From the NCBI RefSeq assembly GCF_000024545.1, contig NC_013947.1, forward strand, positions 4,464,001-4,528,000: 64,000 nt of DNA, in the 5' to 3' direction. Positions 50,708 to 59,474 of this stretch are shown in pieces. This DNA comes from Stackebrandtia nassauensis DSM 44728. Lineage in GTDB: Bacteria; Actinomycetota; Actinomycetes; Mycobacteriales; Micromonosporaceae. The translations under genes and the position numbers were made by a program. The number at the start of each line of letters is the position of its first letter. Position 1 is the stretch's first letter. The notes beneath the pieces are model-generated. The model saw only the letters and a program-made list of their open reading frames with translations. It was not told the origin of the DNA and ran no database searches.

Positions 50708-51529
50708 ATGTCCCCGCTTCGCGTCATTGCCTATGGCGGCGGCGTCCAATCCACCGCGCTGCTCGTGCTTGCCGCAAGCAGGCGGATCGACTTCGTTACG
50801 TTCCTCTTCTCCAATGTGGGCAATGATTCGGAACATCCAGCCACGCTGGATTACGTCACCCGGGTGGCGAAGCCATTCGCTGAACGGCACGGCCTGGCAC
50901 TGGTCGAGCTTGAGCGCGTCCGGCGCGACGGGACCACCGAGACCCTGTACCGGCGTCTGACTCGCGAGGGTTCCCGGTCGTTGCCGATTCCGGTTCGTAT
51001 GTCCAACGGCGCGCCCGGTACTCGCTCATGCACGGCCGATTTCAAGATCAAAGTCTTGGGCCGATGGTTGAAAGCCAACGGCGCCACGAAGGACAACCCG
51101 GCGACCGTGGGTATCGGCATCTCGCTTGACGAAATGCACCGTGTCAACCGGCGTCGCGCGCTGGCCTACGAGAACCCCGTGTATCCGCTGCTTGAGCATT
51201 CGCCGCCGCTGCGGCGTGCCGATTGTCTTCGGATCATCGCCGAGGCCGGGCTACCGGTACCCGGCAAGAGCGCGTGCTACTTCTGTCCATTTCATACGCG
51301 CGACGCGTGGGCGACGATGGCGCGCGACGAACCCGACCTCTTCGCCCGCGCCTGCCACCTTGAGACCATCCTCAACCACCGTCGCGCGACCCTGGGCCGC
51401 GACCCGGTTTACCTGACCCGCTACGCGCGTCCGCTGGGCGAGGCCATCACCCCGGCGCAAGACACCCTTGCCGGGCTGGCCGACCTCGACGACGACGCGA
51501 CGTGCGACAACGGCGCGTGCTGGACCTAG
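50708..51529 (+). CDS. PAPS reductase-like (PP-loop) phage protein
   Basis: 273 aa from ATG 50708 (GTG codons at 50702 and 50705 are alternatives). The PP-loop appears as YGGGVQSTALL near the N-terminus, with SCTADFKIKVL and the CYFCPFHTRDAW cysteine pair. Such siphovirus proteins belong to the phosphoadenosine-phosphosulfate reductase/DndC superfamily, and in phages they are of uncertain role, possibly nucleotide or DNA sulfur chemistry. The stop codon overlaps that of the opposing small gene. Confidence 0.8.
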   Translation: MSPLRVIAYGGGVQSTALLVLAASRRIDFVTFLFSNVGNDSEHPATLDYVTRVAKPFAERHGLALVELERVRRDGTTETLYRRLTREGSRSLPIPVRMSNGAPGTRSCTADFKIKVLGRWLKANGATKDNPATVGIGISLDEMHRVNRRRALAYENPVYPLLEHSPPLRRADCLRIIAEAGLPVPGKSACYFCPFHTRDAWATMARDEPDLFARACHLETILNHRRATLGRDPVYLTRYARPLGEAITPAQDTLAGLADLDDDATCDNGACWT

Positions 51530-51810
51530 ATGGAACTCTTGTCATTCACGCCGTCAGTAATCTGCGGCAACCCATTGTCGACCACTGGTGCTTGACCGTT
51601 GGTTGAGACGTTCGGAAGCCGCCGCAAACTGAGGATGGGATGCCGCCACTCGCGAGCGAGCGAAGCAGCGGCCTTGAGAATTTCGACGCGTTCCGACGGG
51701 GTGGTGCCACGCATGGCACACAACACGATAAGCGTCAGCAACCCGACGAAGACGATGGCTGGGATCGTGACTCCCATAACCACCCACCAACCTACTGTGG
51801 ACCAATCCAC
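51526..51810 (-). CDS. Small opposite-strand membrane protein (moron)
   Basis: 94 aa from GTG 51810. One long hydrophobic helix (WVVMGVTIPAIVFVGLLTLI) near the N-terminus precedes a cytoplasmic tail. The start codon lies at the foot of an 8-bp hairpin (51807-51814 with 51826-51833) with AAAGGTGA in its loop, so translation may be controlled by RNA folding. It is convergent with the PAPS-like gene. Superinfection exclusion is possible but speculative. Confidence 0.65.
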   Translation of the reverse strand: MDWSTVGWWVVMGVTIPAIVFVGLLTLIVLCAMRGTTPSERVEILKAAASLAREWRHPILSLRRLPNVSTNGQAPVVDNGLPQITDGVNDKSSI

Positions 51811-52175
51811 AACGTCACCTTTCGGCGTTGTGGTTGAGCTCCGAACTCATTCAGGGTTCAGCTCAACCAGCTAACTGGTTAAAGCTGAGTACCTGCCCCG
51901 GTAGGTCCCAGTTTTGGTTTCCTGCCGCCTTGATCTTCCCTGGCTTGGGCGAGCCCTTTTCCCAAGGTGGCCTTGAAAACCAATCGCGCAACCCTAAGTG
52001 TGCTGCGCTCACATTGCCCGACGCTCCAGCTGCAAACCGGGGTTTGCAGGAGGGGAGTTTTTTGCGTCGCTGGTGGTGGATATGGAATTTGGGTGCCGAA
52101 GATCATTCGGCCGCGTCAATCCTACTTCGTAACTGTACGAACACATGTCCGTGCGTCTAAGTGAGGGGAGATGTC
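51811..52175 (+). other. Gene-free region before the terminases, candidate cos/packaging region
   Basis: 365 bp with no convincing gene. It contains the hairpin at 51807-51833, an ACCAGC/TAACTGGT inverted stretch near 51868-51880, and a hairpin CTGCAAACC/GGTTTGCAG (52030-52049) followed by a run of six T. The last looks like a terminator. Cos or pac sites commonly lie here, just upstream of the small terminase gene, but I cannot identify one. Confidence 0.4.
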
Positions 52176-52607
52176 ATGGGTACCCGTGGCCCGGTCCCGA
52201 AACGCAGCGACCAGCGGCGCCGCCGCAACCTCGACGCCCAGGTCGACACCGCGCCCGCGCTAGCCGAGCCGGTCGCAGCGCCTTCGCTGGACTTCCCCGC
52301 GCACCCGCTCGCCGAAGACTGGTACCGCTCGCTGTCCGAGTCCGGGCAGGCGCAGTATTTCGAGCCGTCGGACTGGCAGGCCGCGCGGCTGGTCGCGTTC
52401 GACCTCACCCGGCATTTGAACTCGGGCCGGGCGTCGTCGCAGATGCTCGCCGCGCTGTGGTCGGCGATGGCCGATCTTTTGTCCACCGAGGCCGCCCGGC
52501 GCCGGGTGCGCGTCGAGATTGAGCGCGTTGCCGATGACGGCGACCAGAACGTCAACGGGGTGGTGGCTGTCCTTGACGACTACCGCCGCAGCATCGGGGC
52601 CGCGTAA
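52176..52607 (+). CDS. terS: Phage terminase small subunit, P27-like
   Basis: 143 aa from ATG 52176 (AGGGGAG upstream). The basic GTRGPVPKRSDQRRRRN start, the helical core DFPAHPLAEDWYRSLSESG with YFEPSDWQAARLVAFDL, and TEAARRRVRVEIERV match P27-type small terminases. It recognises the phage packaging site and directs the large subunit, encoded next. Confidence 0.85.
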   Translation: MGTRGPVPKRSDQRRRRNLDAQVDTAPALAEPVAAPSLDFPAHPLAEDWYRSLSESGQAQYFEPSDWQAARLVAFDLTRHLNSGRASSQMLAALWSAMADLLSTEAARRRVRVEIERVADDGDQNVNGVVAVLDDYRRSIGAA

Positions 52608-52641
52608 CGCGGCGACGTGGCGCGATGAATTGGGCGCCATC

Positions 52642-54222
52642 ATGACCGGCCCCCGCGGACTACCCGAGCGCACTCTCGGCTGGGAAGTCCTGGCGTGGAC
52701 GGCCGCTTATCTCCACCAGCCCGACGGCCCCTATGCCGGGAACCCGTGGCGGGCAACGCCTGAGCAGGTCCGACACGTTTTGTGGTGGTACGCGATCGAC
52801 GAGGCTGGGCGGTTCCTGTACCGCCGGTCGATCTTGCGCCGGTCGAAGGGCTGGGGCAAGGACCCGGTCGCCGCCGTGCTGTCGCTGGTCGAGCTGTTGG
52901 GCCCGTGCCGCTACGGAGGCACCAACGCCCAAGGCCAGCCGGTCGCGGTGCCGCATCCGTCCCCGTGGGTGCAGATTGCCGCGACGTCCGAGGCGCAGAC
53001 GGTCAACACGATGTCGCTGATTCTGTCCATGCTGGAATACGGTTCGCTGGTCGACGACTATTCGCTCGACGTCGGCAAGACCCTCATCTATACCCCGCGC
53101 GGGCGTCTGCATGCGGTGACCTCATCCCCGCGAAGCCTGGAAGGCCCCCGACCGTCCTATGTGGTTCTCGGGGAGCCTCAGAACTGGTTGCCGTCCAACG
53201 GCGGCCAAGCCATGTCCGAGGTGATCCGTCGCAACCTCGGCAAGAGCCGCGACGGCGCGGCGCGAAGCACCGAGATCGGTAACGCGCACTTGCCCGGCGA
53301 GGATTCCGTCGCTGAGTCGTCCTATGAGGCGTGGCTTTCGATGGTCGAGGGCCGCTCGCGTGACACCGGCATCCTGTACGACTCCCGCGAGGCACCGCCC
53401 GACACGGACATGAGCGACCCCGAGTCCCTGCGGGCGGGACTTCGCGCCGCCTACGGTGACAGTCATTGGGTTGACCTCGATCGGGTCATGGGCGAAATCT
53501 GGGACCCGGCCACCCCGCCCAGCGTCTCGCGGCGTTACTACTTGAACCACGTCACCGCCGCTGAGGACGCGTGGTGCGCCGCCCACGAGTGGGACTCGTG
53601 CGAGACCACCGACCGGATTCAACCCGGCGACACCGTCACTATTGGATTCGACGGGTCGGTGTCGGACGACTCCACCGCCATCGTGTTGTGCCGCGTCGAC
53701 GACGGCCTCGTCGACCTGGCGGCGGTGTGGGAGAAACCCGACGGACCGGCGGGCGATGACTGGCGCGTGCCGCGCGACCAGGTCGACGAGATGGTCGACC
53801 ACCTCATCGCCACCTATGACGTCGCCGCCGATTACAGCGACGTCGCCTATTGGGAGTCCTATATCGATACCTGGTCGATCAGGTACGCCGACGTCGTGCG
53901 GCACAAGGCGAGCCCTAAGTCGCTCTTCGGGTGGGACATGCGAAGCCATGCCAAGGAATTCGTGTTGCGGGGCGCCGAGGCGACGCTGTCGGCGATCACC
54001 GACGGGACGTTGAAACACACCGGCAATCCGATCCTACGTAGACACGTCCTCAACGCACGACGCCGACCGAATCGGTGGGGGCTGTCCTTCGGCAAGGAAT
54101 CCCGAACCAGCTCCCGCAAGGTTGACGCCGTAGCCGCGATGTGCCTTGCCCGCATTGCCCGCGCCGACGTACTCGCCACCGGTGCCGGACGCCAACGCAC
54201 CGGCGAAGTCTGGGCCCTGTAG
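52642..54222 (+). CDS. terL: Phage terminase large subunit
   Basis: 526 aa from ATG 52642. The ATPase part carries the Walker-A-like RRSKGWGKDPVA and QIAATSEAQT; the nuclease part has IGFDGSVSDDSTAIVL and VDAVAAMCLA. It cuts and pumps DNA into the prohead. The start is uncertain: the frame is open to 52519 with weak starts (TTG 52519, ATG 52534) that would overlap the small subunit. Confidence 0.92.
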   Translation: MTGPRGLPERTLGWEVLAWTAAYLHQPDGPYAGNPWRATPEQVRHVLWWYAIDEAGRFLYRRSILRRSKGWGKDPVAAVLSLVELLGPCRYGGTNAQGQPVAVPHPSPWVQIAATSEAQTVNTMSLILSMLEYGSLVDDYSLDVGKTLIYTPRGRLHAVTSSPRSLEGPRPSYVVLGEPQNWLPSNGGQAMSEVIRRNLGKSRDGAARSTEIGNAHLPGEDSVAESSYEAWLSMVEGRSRDTGILYDSREAPPDTDMSDPESLRAGLRAAYGDSHWVDLDRVMGEIWDPATPPSVSRRYYLNHVTAAEDAWCAAHEWDSCETTDRIQPGDTVTIGFDGSVSDDSTAIVLCRVDDGLVDLAAVWEKPDGPAGDDWRVPRDQVDEMVDHLIATYDVAADYSDVAYWESYIDTWSIRYADVVRHKASPKSLFGWDMRSHAKEFVLRGAEATLSAITDGTLKHTGNPILRRHVLNARRRPNRWGLSFGKESRTSSRKVDAVAAMCLARIARADVLATGAGRQRTGEVWAL

Positions 54223-54249
54223 CCCAACCCCAACAACCGAGAGGAAACC

Positions 54250-54996
54250 ATGAACAGCACCAACACCCCTACCCTTGTTCTGATTCACGGCGCGTGGCAC
54301 GACGGCCGCGCCTGGGACGACACCGCCGAACACCTGCGCGCCCAGGGCTACGAGGTGCACACCCCAACCGTCGCCGGGCACGGACCCGACGGCGACCGCA
54401 CGACCACCCTCGACGGGGCGGTCGACTCCATCGTCGAGTACATCGAAGAAAACGACCTGACAAATGTGGCGCTTGTCGGTCACTCGCTGGGCGGCGTCTA
54501 CATCTCGCAGGCCGCCCCGCGCATCGCCGACCGCCTGTCCCGGCTGGTGTTTCTGGTCGCGTTCGTGCTGTCCGACGGCGAGTCCCTGTACGACGTCCTG
54601 CCCGAGGCCCTGCGCGACAACCTGCTCAACTCCACCAACGACGACGGCGTGATCCCCCCGGACTACGCCTTTGTACGCAACGGGTTCATGTCCACCGCCG
54701 ACGAGGCCGCGACGCGCGAGGTGTTCGCCGAGCTGTCGCCCCAGGGCGACACCACCTTTTCAGTCCGAGTCGATCAGTCCGGTTTCGAGACCCTGGTCGC
54801 CGACGGCGAGGTCGGTATCTCCTATATCGACGTGTCCGGCGATGTCCTGCTCGGCCCCGACGGCTGGTACTCGGCGTTCGGCGAGCGGCTGGGCGCCGGG
54901 GTGCGCGTCATCCGGGTGGCCGGTGAGTCGCACGATTTGATGCATACTGACCCGGCCGAATGCGCCGAGGCCATCATCGCCGCCGCCCGCGACTAG
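54250..54996 (+). CDS. Alpha/beta hydrolase inserted in the packaging gene cluster
   Basis: 248 aa from ATG 54250 with GAGAGGAAA upstream. VLIHGAWHDGRAW, the nucleophile elbow VGHSLGGVYIS (Ser near 78) and a C-terminal ESHDLMHT histidine give the catalytic triad. It resembles small esterases (EstC/salicylate-esterase-like). Between terL and the portal gene it is not a normal packaging gene, so it is probable cargo carried by the prophage. The substrate is unknown. Confidence 0.88.
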   Translation: MNSTNTPTLVLIHGAWHDGRAWDDTAEHLRAQGYEVHTPTVAGHGPDGDRTTTLDGAVDSIVEYIEENDLTNVALVGHSLGGVYISQAAPRIADRLSRLVFLVAFVLSDGESLYDVLPEALRDNLLNSTNDDGVIPPDYAFVRNGFMSTADEAATREVFAELSPQGDTTFSVRVDQSGFETLVADGEVGISYIDVSGDVLLGPDGWYSAFGERLGAGVRVIRVAGESHDLMHTDPAECAEAIIAAARD

Positions 54997-55514
54997 GAAT
55001 CATGGACCGATTGGCCATCGCGATACCGCTTTGGATGCGGTGCATGTGCATTGCAGACACACCACTGTCGGCCATAATGGTCGGTCCATCTGTATCGCCA
55101 CTTTAGAAGTTGCCATTTGCTGAACGGGCACCTGACGGTGAACTCGGCCGACTTGGTGGCGAGCAGAATTCGGTGCCAATCCGTCGTTGTAATCGGCTCG
55201 TCTGAGTCATTACTCCACACAACCTCAGCCCAAAGTTCAAGGATGGGGGTGTCGCTGTGGTTTACCGCCCTCATTTCAACCTTAGGTTTCAACGCGCCTG
55301 TGCCGTCGGATGCCTCGGTTGGTTTGCGGGTATCGACTATGACGAGGTTCGCTTGTGCCCTGGCTGCTGCCTCGTCGTCATTCGCTCGGTCTCGACGTGA
55401 CCGCCACGTCGTGTACATGGCCACGATGACTGCCGTCAACGTGATGACAGTTGAGGCCATTTGGAAAGTCAGCGTCCAACTGATAGCGCGCCCCCCGAAA
55501 TCCTTCCTTGACAC
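54993..55514 (-). CDS. Opposite-strand protein with N-terminal membrane helix (moron)
   Basis: 173 aa if started at GTG 55514 (17 bp before the divergent portal start); ATG 55460 is an alternative. A hydrophobic helix (STVITLTAVIVAMYTTW) is followed by a soluble domain of beta type (VNHSDTPILELWAEVVW, then RWTDHYGRQWCV). It overlaps the hydrolase stop by 4 bp. It resembles the other two opposite-strand genes in its N-terminal membrane segment and orientation. Confidence 0.6.
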   Translation of the reverse strand: MSRKDFGGRAISWTLTFQMASTVITLTAVIVAMYTTWRSRRDRANDDEAAARAQANLVIVDTRKPTEASDGTGALKPKVEMRAVNHSDTPILELWAEVVWSNDSDEPITTTDWHRILLATKSAEFTVRCPFSKWQLLKWRYRWTDHYGRQWCVCNAHAPHPKRYRDGQSVHDS

Positions 55515-55531
55515 ACGATCGGTGGGGGTGA

Positions 55532-56950
55532 GTGTACGTGCCCACCCCCACCGATACCGCCGTCGAGCTGCTGGCCCGCCTGAGCGACGAGACCGAACGG
55601 CTCGACAGGATCGACAAGTACTTGCGTGGTGAGCATGACGGCCCGTACACCCCCCGCAAGGCGTCACGCGAGTACAAGATCCTTGCGCAAAGGTCGGTAA
55701 CGAACCTTCTTCCGTTGGTCGTCAACGGCCTGGCGCAGAGCCTCTATGTGGACGGTTACCGCTCAGGCGACACCGACGAACCCGCGAGCGCGTGGCGGCA
55801 CTGGCAACACAACGGACTCGACGCCAGGCAAAGCGCGATTCACCGCGCCGCCTTGTCATACGGACGCGCCTATGTCGTGGTCGTCCCCGGGAAGGACGCC
55901 GAGGGCGCCGAGGCGGTGCCGACGGTGCGCGGGTACTCGCCGCGCCGCATGATCGCCGCCTACGCCGATGACGACGACGAATGGCCCGAGTACGCCGTTC
56001 GCTGGGCGAGCGCGACCGTCGAGGGCAAGAGCGGTCGGCGGGTGTGGTTCTACGACGACGAGACCGTGCACGTGTTCACCTCCACCTCGGCCGACGGCGG
56101 CGACCTGGCGCCCGAGGACTCCTACGAGCACGGCGCCGGGGTGACTCCCGTTGTGGAGTTTCGGCACTTGCCCGACCTTGAGGGTCGCGCGCTCGGCGAG
56201 GTCGAGCCGCTCATCGCTCTACAGGACAGGGCGAATCAATCCACATTCGACCTTTTGGTCGCCCAGACGTTTAGCTCGTTCAAGATCCGCACGGTCTCGG
56301 GCATGGCGCCGAAGTTCGACGACGACGGCAACCCGGTACCGCTGCCGGTCGACGCCGCCCGACTGTTGATGGCCACCGACCCCGACACGAAGTTTTCCCA
56401 GCTCGACGAGACCGACCTTCGGCCGCTGCTGGATTCGATCGACGCGGCGGTGCGGCACATGGCCGTCGTCTCCCAGACCCCACCGTCCGATTTGCTCGGC
56501 CAGCTCGTGAACCTGTCGGCCGAGGCCATCACCGCCGCCCGCGATGGGGCGAACCGGCGCCGCGCCGAGACGCAAGCCGTGTTCGGTGAGTGCTGGGAGA
56601 AGGTCTTGCGCCTGTGCGAGCTGGTGCTCGGCGGCGACGCCGACACCTCGGCTCAAGTCTCGTGGCGGGACATGGAAGGCCGCAGCCTCGCCCAAATCGC
56701 CGACGCGCTCGGCAAGCTCGCCCAGACCCTAGAGGTACCGGTCGAGGCACTGTGGCCGCGCATCCCTGGCGTCACTCAGACGGATATCGAGGCGTGGCAA
56801 CGCATGCGCGCCACCGACCGCGCCGCCGACCCATTGTCCAAGTTGGCCGACCACGTCAACCAGACGGCGGGGGGCGACGGTGGGCTCGACAACGTCATCA
56901 ACGCGGCTGACGTCGCAGCATCAGCAGCAACAGGAGCGGCTTCGGGCTAA
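55532..56950 (+). CDS. Phage portal protein (SPP1 Gp6-like)
   Basis: 472 aa from GTG 55532. The typical order is present: N-terminal helical YLRGEHDGPYTPR, NGLAQSLYVDGYR, GVTPVVEFRHLPDLEGRALG, EIEPLI-type region EVEPLIALQDRANQSTFDLL, and a long helical C-terminus with SAEAITAARDGANRRRAE. The portal is the dodecameric entry channel of the head. It is followed by the MuF-like gene in overlap (71 bp). Confidence 0.93.
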   Translation: MYVPTPTDTAVELLARLSDETERLDRIDKYLRGEHDGPYTPRKASREYKILAQRSVTNLLPLVVNGLAQSLYVDGYRSGDTDEPASAWRHWQHNGLDARQSAIHRAALSYGRAYVVVVPGKDAEGAEAVPTVRGYSPRRMIAAYADDDDEWPEYAVRWASATVEGKSGRRVWFYDDETVHVFTSTSADGGDLAPEDSYEHGAGVTPVVEFRHLPDLEGRALGEVEPLIALQDRANQSTFDLLVAQTFSSFKIRTVSGMAPKFDDDGNPVPLPVDAARLLMATDPDTKFSQLDETDLRPLLDSIDAAVRHMAVVSQTPPSDLLGQLVNLSAEAITAARDGANRRRAETQAVFGECWEKVLRLCELVLGGDADTSAQVSWRDMEGRSLAQIADALGKLAQTLEVPVEALWPRIPGVTQTDIEAWQRMRATDRAADPLSKLADHVNQTAGGDGGLDNVINAADVAASAATGAASG

Positions 56951-58508
56951 CTTCGCCGTCGCGTTCATCGAAGCGCTACGCAACTTGCTCGACCCCCGGC
57001 GTCTTGACGCCACAACACCCCTGTGGCTGCCGGTCGCCGAGCAACTCGTCGACGTCTACCGCAAAACCTCGGCCGAGGCCGGACTCGACTACTACCAAGC
57101 CCACCGCGCCGCCAAAGGCATCCACGCCCCGCTACCGGATCTCGCCGCCGAGACGGGCAACCGCGACGCGGTCCGTACCTCCCTCATCGTGTGCGGGCCG
57201 GTCGCGATCAAACACGCGACCGGCCAAGGCGCGACGCTGGCCGAGGCGGTGCATATCGGCGAAACCCGCGCCGAGGCCGCCGCCGCCCGCCACGTCCTCA
57301 ACGGCGGACGCGACAGTGTGCACGCCGCCGTCGACGCCGACGCCGAGTGCCTCGGGTTCGTGCGGGTCACCGACGCCGACCCGTGTTGGTTGTGCGCGAT
57401 GCAAGCCTCACGAGGGCCGGTGTTCCTGTCCGAAGTCTCGGCGGTGTTGCGTCGCGAGACCACCCCCGAATACGCCGCGTTCCTTCGCGCCAACCCCGAC
57501 GGCGGCAGGTATCGCGGGAAGAAGTTCACCGGCCGCCGGGTCCCGTATCACGACGGGTGCCAGTGCACCGCCGAACCCCTCTACAGCTACGACGCCCCGT
57601 GGCCCGGCACTGGCCGGGAGTTCGACGCCCTGTGGCAAGACGCCACCAAGGGACGCACCGGGGCCGACGCCCGCCGGGCGTTTCGCCGCGCCGTCGCCGC
57701 CGCCTCACCGACCCAATCGGCCGACGCCCGCCGCCGCAAGCGCGCCGACGCTCGCCGGGCCGAGGCGGAACAACACCCACCGCTGCCGGAACCCGATACC
57801 GACCGGGCCGGAACACGGTCGGATGTTCCGCCGGAAGAACCAGCGCCCGCACCGGAACCCGACGCCGCGCCCGCCGAGACCGGAACCGGGCCCGGCCCGC
57901 TGGGCGACCTGTCGCGCCTGTCCGATGACGAGCTGTTCGCGCTGTTCGGCGAGCACGCCGCCGACGAGAACGCGGTCGCCGCGATTACCGCCGAAATGGA
58001 CCGCCGCGACGTACCCGACGGCGGCGACGTCGCCCAGGGCGTCGAGGAGCTCACGCCCGAACAGCGACGAGTCGAGGAACTCGTGTCGCAGGGGTGGGAC
58101 TGGCAAGACGCCTACGCCGAAGCCCATGGCGTCGACGCCGACGAGCTCGACCGCCAAGCCCGTGCCGCCGAAGTCGACGCCCACCGCTACACCGGCGAAA
58201 CCCGCGACGAGGCGGTGCGGCGCATGTACGACGAATACGTGCAGGTGTCCTACGTGGCCGCCGAGGACGCGACCGCCGGGCACATGCTGTCCAAAGCCGG
58301 GCGCGCCGCCGACGTGAACCCGCTGTCGCTGTTCTCAGGCACCACCGCCCGCGCCCGCAAGTACGCCTCAGAGGATCTCTTGCGCTGGTGGAGCGAGCAC
58401 GGGCGCATGACGTTCACCGAGTACCGGGCCCAGGTGCTCGGACGCGAGACCGACCGCGCCGCCGCCGCCGTCACGGCCATGCAAAGCAATGGGCGGGACT
58501 TCATATGA
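56880..58508 (+). CDS. MuF-like minor head protein (VG15-type)
   Basis: 542 aa, GTG start at 56880 inside the portal gene; a start nearer 56900 is possible. The N-terminal part is helical with the CWLC...GCQC pattern (DADPCWLCAMQASRG, then VPYHDGCQC) seen in VG15/MuF capsid proteins. The middle is Pro/Glu-rich, and the C-terminal domain is acidic and helical. MuF proteins sit with portal and capsid genes and are packaged in small copy number. Confidence 0.82.
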   Translation: MGSTTSSTRLTSQHQQQQERLRANFAVAFIEALRNLLDPRRLDATTPLWLPVAEQLVDVYRKTSAEAGLDYYQAHRAAKGIHAPLPDLAAETGNRDAVRTSLIVCGPVAIKHATGQGATLAEAVHIGETRAEAAAARHVLNGGRDSVHAAVDADAECLGFVRVTDADPCWLCAMQASRGPVFLSEVSAVLRRETTPEYAAFLRANPDGGRYRGKKFTGRRVPYHDGCQCTAEPLYSYDAPWPGTGREFDALWQDATKGRTGADARRAFRRAVAAASPTQSADARRRKRADARRAEAEQHPPLPEPDTDRAGTRSDVPPEEPAPAPEPDAAPAETGTGPGPLGDLSRLSDDELFALFGEHAADENAVAAITAEMDRRDVPDGGDVAQGVEELTPEQRRVEELVSQGWDWQDAYAEAHGVDADELDRQARAAEVDAHRYTGETRDEAVRRMYDEYVQVSYVAAEDATAGHMLSKAGRAADVNPLSLFSGTTARARKYASEDLLRWWSEHGRMTFTEYRAQVLGRETDRAAAAVTAMQSNGRDFI

Positions 58509-58690
58509 CCCCCACCGATACTCAACGCGCCCAGGCGATACGGGCCGCACGGTTCGCCGCCGCCCGAGGGCTACCGATCACAGCATGCCCCTACCCGATC
58601 AGCGGGTCGGCGAGCTTGCGGGTGCTGGCCGTGGTGTTCGTGCGCGAATACGCCCGCCTGCGGCCCGGCCGCATCGACCACACCGCATAG
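58505..58690 (+). CDS. Rmf/CrpP-like small phage protein
   Basis: 61 aa, ATG overlapping the previous TGA (ATGA). AQAIRAARFAAARGLPITA, then CPYP and LRVLAVVFVREYARLRPGR match the small Rmf/CrpP-fold proteins often encoded between capsid genes in actinophages. The role is unknown; ribosome-related folding is structural similarity only. Confidence 0.65.
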   Translation: MTPTDTQRAQAIRAARFAAARGLPITACPYPISGSASLRVLAVVFVREYARLRPGRIDHTA

Positions 58691-58772
58691 AAACCCCGCC
58701 GCCGCGTGAGCCCGTGAGACACGGGTCCGCGCGGCGTACGCACCCCGAGCAAGTCCACAGGAGGGACACCCC

Positions 58773-59435
58773 ATGCCGACAACACCCGGCACCACACCGG
58801 AAGACGCCGCCACCGGCACCGGAGCCACCGGCGAAGAGAGCGGAACCTTGGCGGAAGTTCCGCCGGAACCCCCGGCCGCGGCTTCCGGAACCACCCCCGC
58901 GGCGACCGGAACAACCGCGGGCGACTCCGGAACTTCCGGCGATGCACCGCCGCCACCGGCACCCGCCCCCGCGGACTCCCCGCCGGAGGCGCCGCCATGG
59001 GAGCGCACCGGCCAGCCGTTCGACGCCGAGACGGCGTGGAAGCTCATTACCAACTTGCGCGCCGAGGTCGCTCGCGGCAAGGCCGGTGCGCCCACCGGCC
59101 CCGGCGGCACCGACGAGCTCGCCCAGCGCGTCACGAGTCTTGAGCAGCAACTCGCCGAGGAACGCGCCGCCGCCCGCGCCCGGATCGGCGAACAGCATCA
59201 GATGCCCGAGCCGGTCGTCGCGCTGTTGGGCGACGGCGACGGCAAGACCCTCGCGGCACGGGCACAGGCACTCATCGATTGGGCCCACACCCTCAACCGG
59301 CCCGCCCCGTCACGCGGCGCCAGGCGCCGCCCGGTCGCCGAACTTCGTTCCGGCACCACACCGGAACAACCACCGGAAGACACCGACCCGGCGCGGCTGG
59401 CCGCCCAGGTCGCGGCTCGCCGCCCCCACTACTAG
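58773..59435 (+). CDS. Phage scaffolding protein
   Basis: 220 aa, GGAGGG upstream of ATG 58773. A Thr/Gly/Pro-rich disordered N-terminus leads to a coiled coil (DELAQRVTSLEQQLAEERAA) and a basic C-terminus, as in scaffold proteins that lie directly before the coat gene. It directs prohead assembly and is lost on maturation. Confidence 0.82.
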   Translation: MPTTPGTTPEDAATGTGATGEESGTLAEVPPEPPAAASGTTPAATGTTAGDSGTSGDAPPPPAPAPADSPPEAPPWERTGQPFDAETAWKLITNLRAEVARGKAGAPTGPGGTDELAQRVTSLEQQLAEERAAARARIGEQHQMPEPVVALLGDGDGKTLAARAQALIDWAHTLNRPAPSRGARRRPVAELRSGTTPEQPPEDTDPARLAAQVAARRPHY

Positions 59436-59474
59436 CCCCGGCGCACGCGCGCCCCGATCCACAAAGGGTGGACT

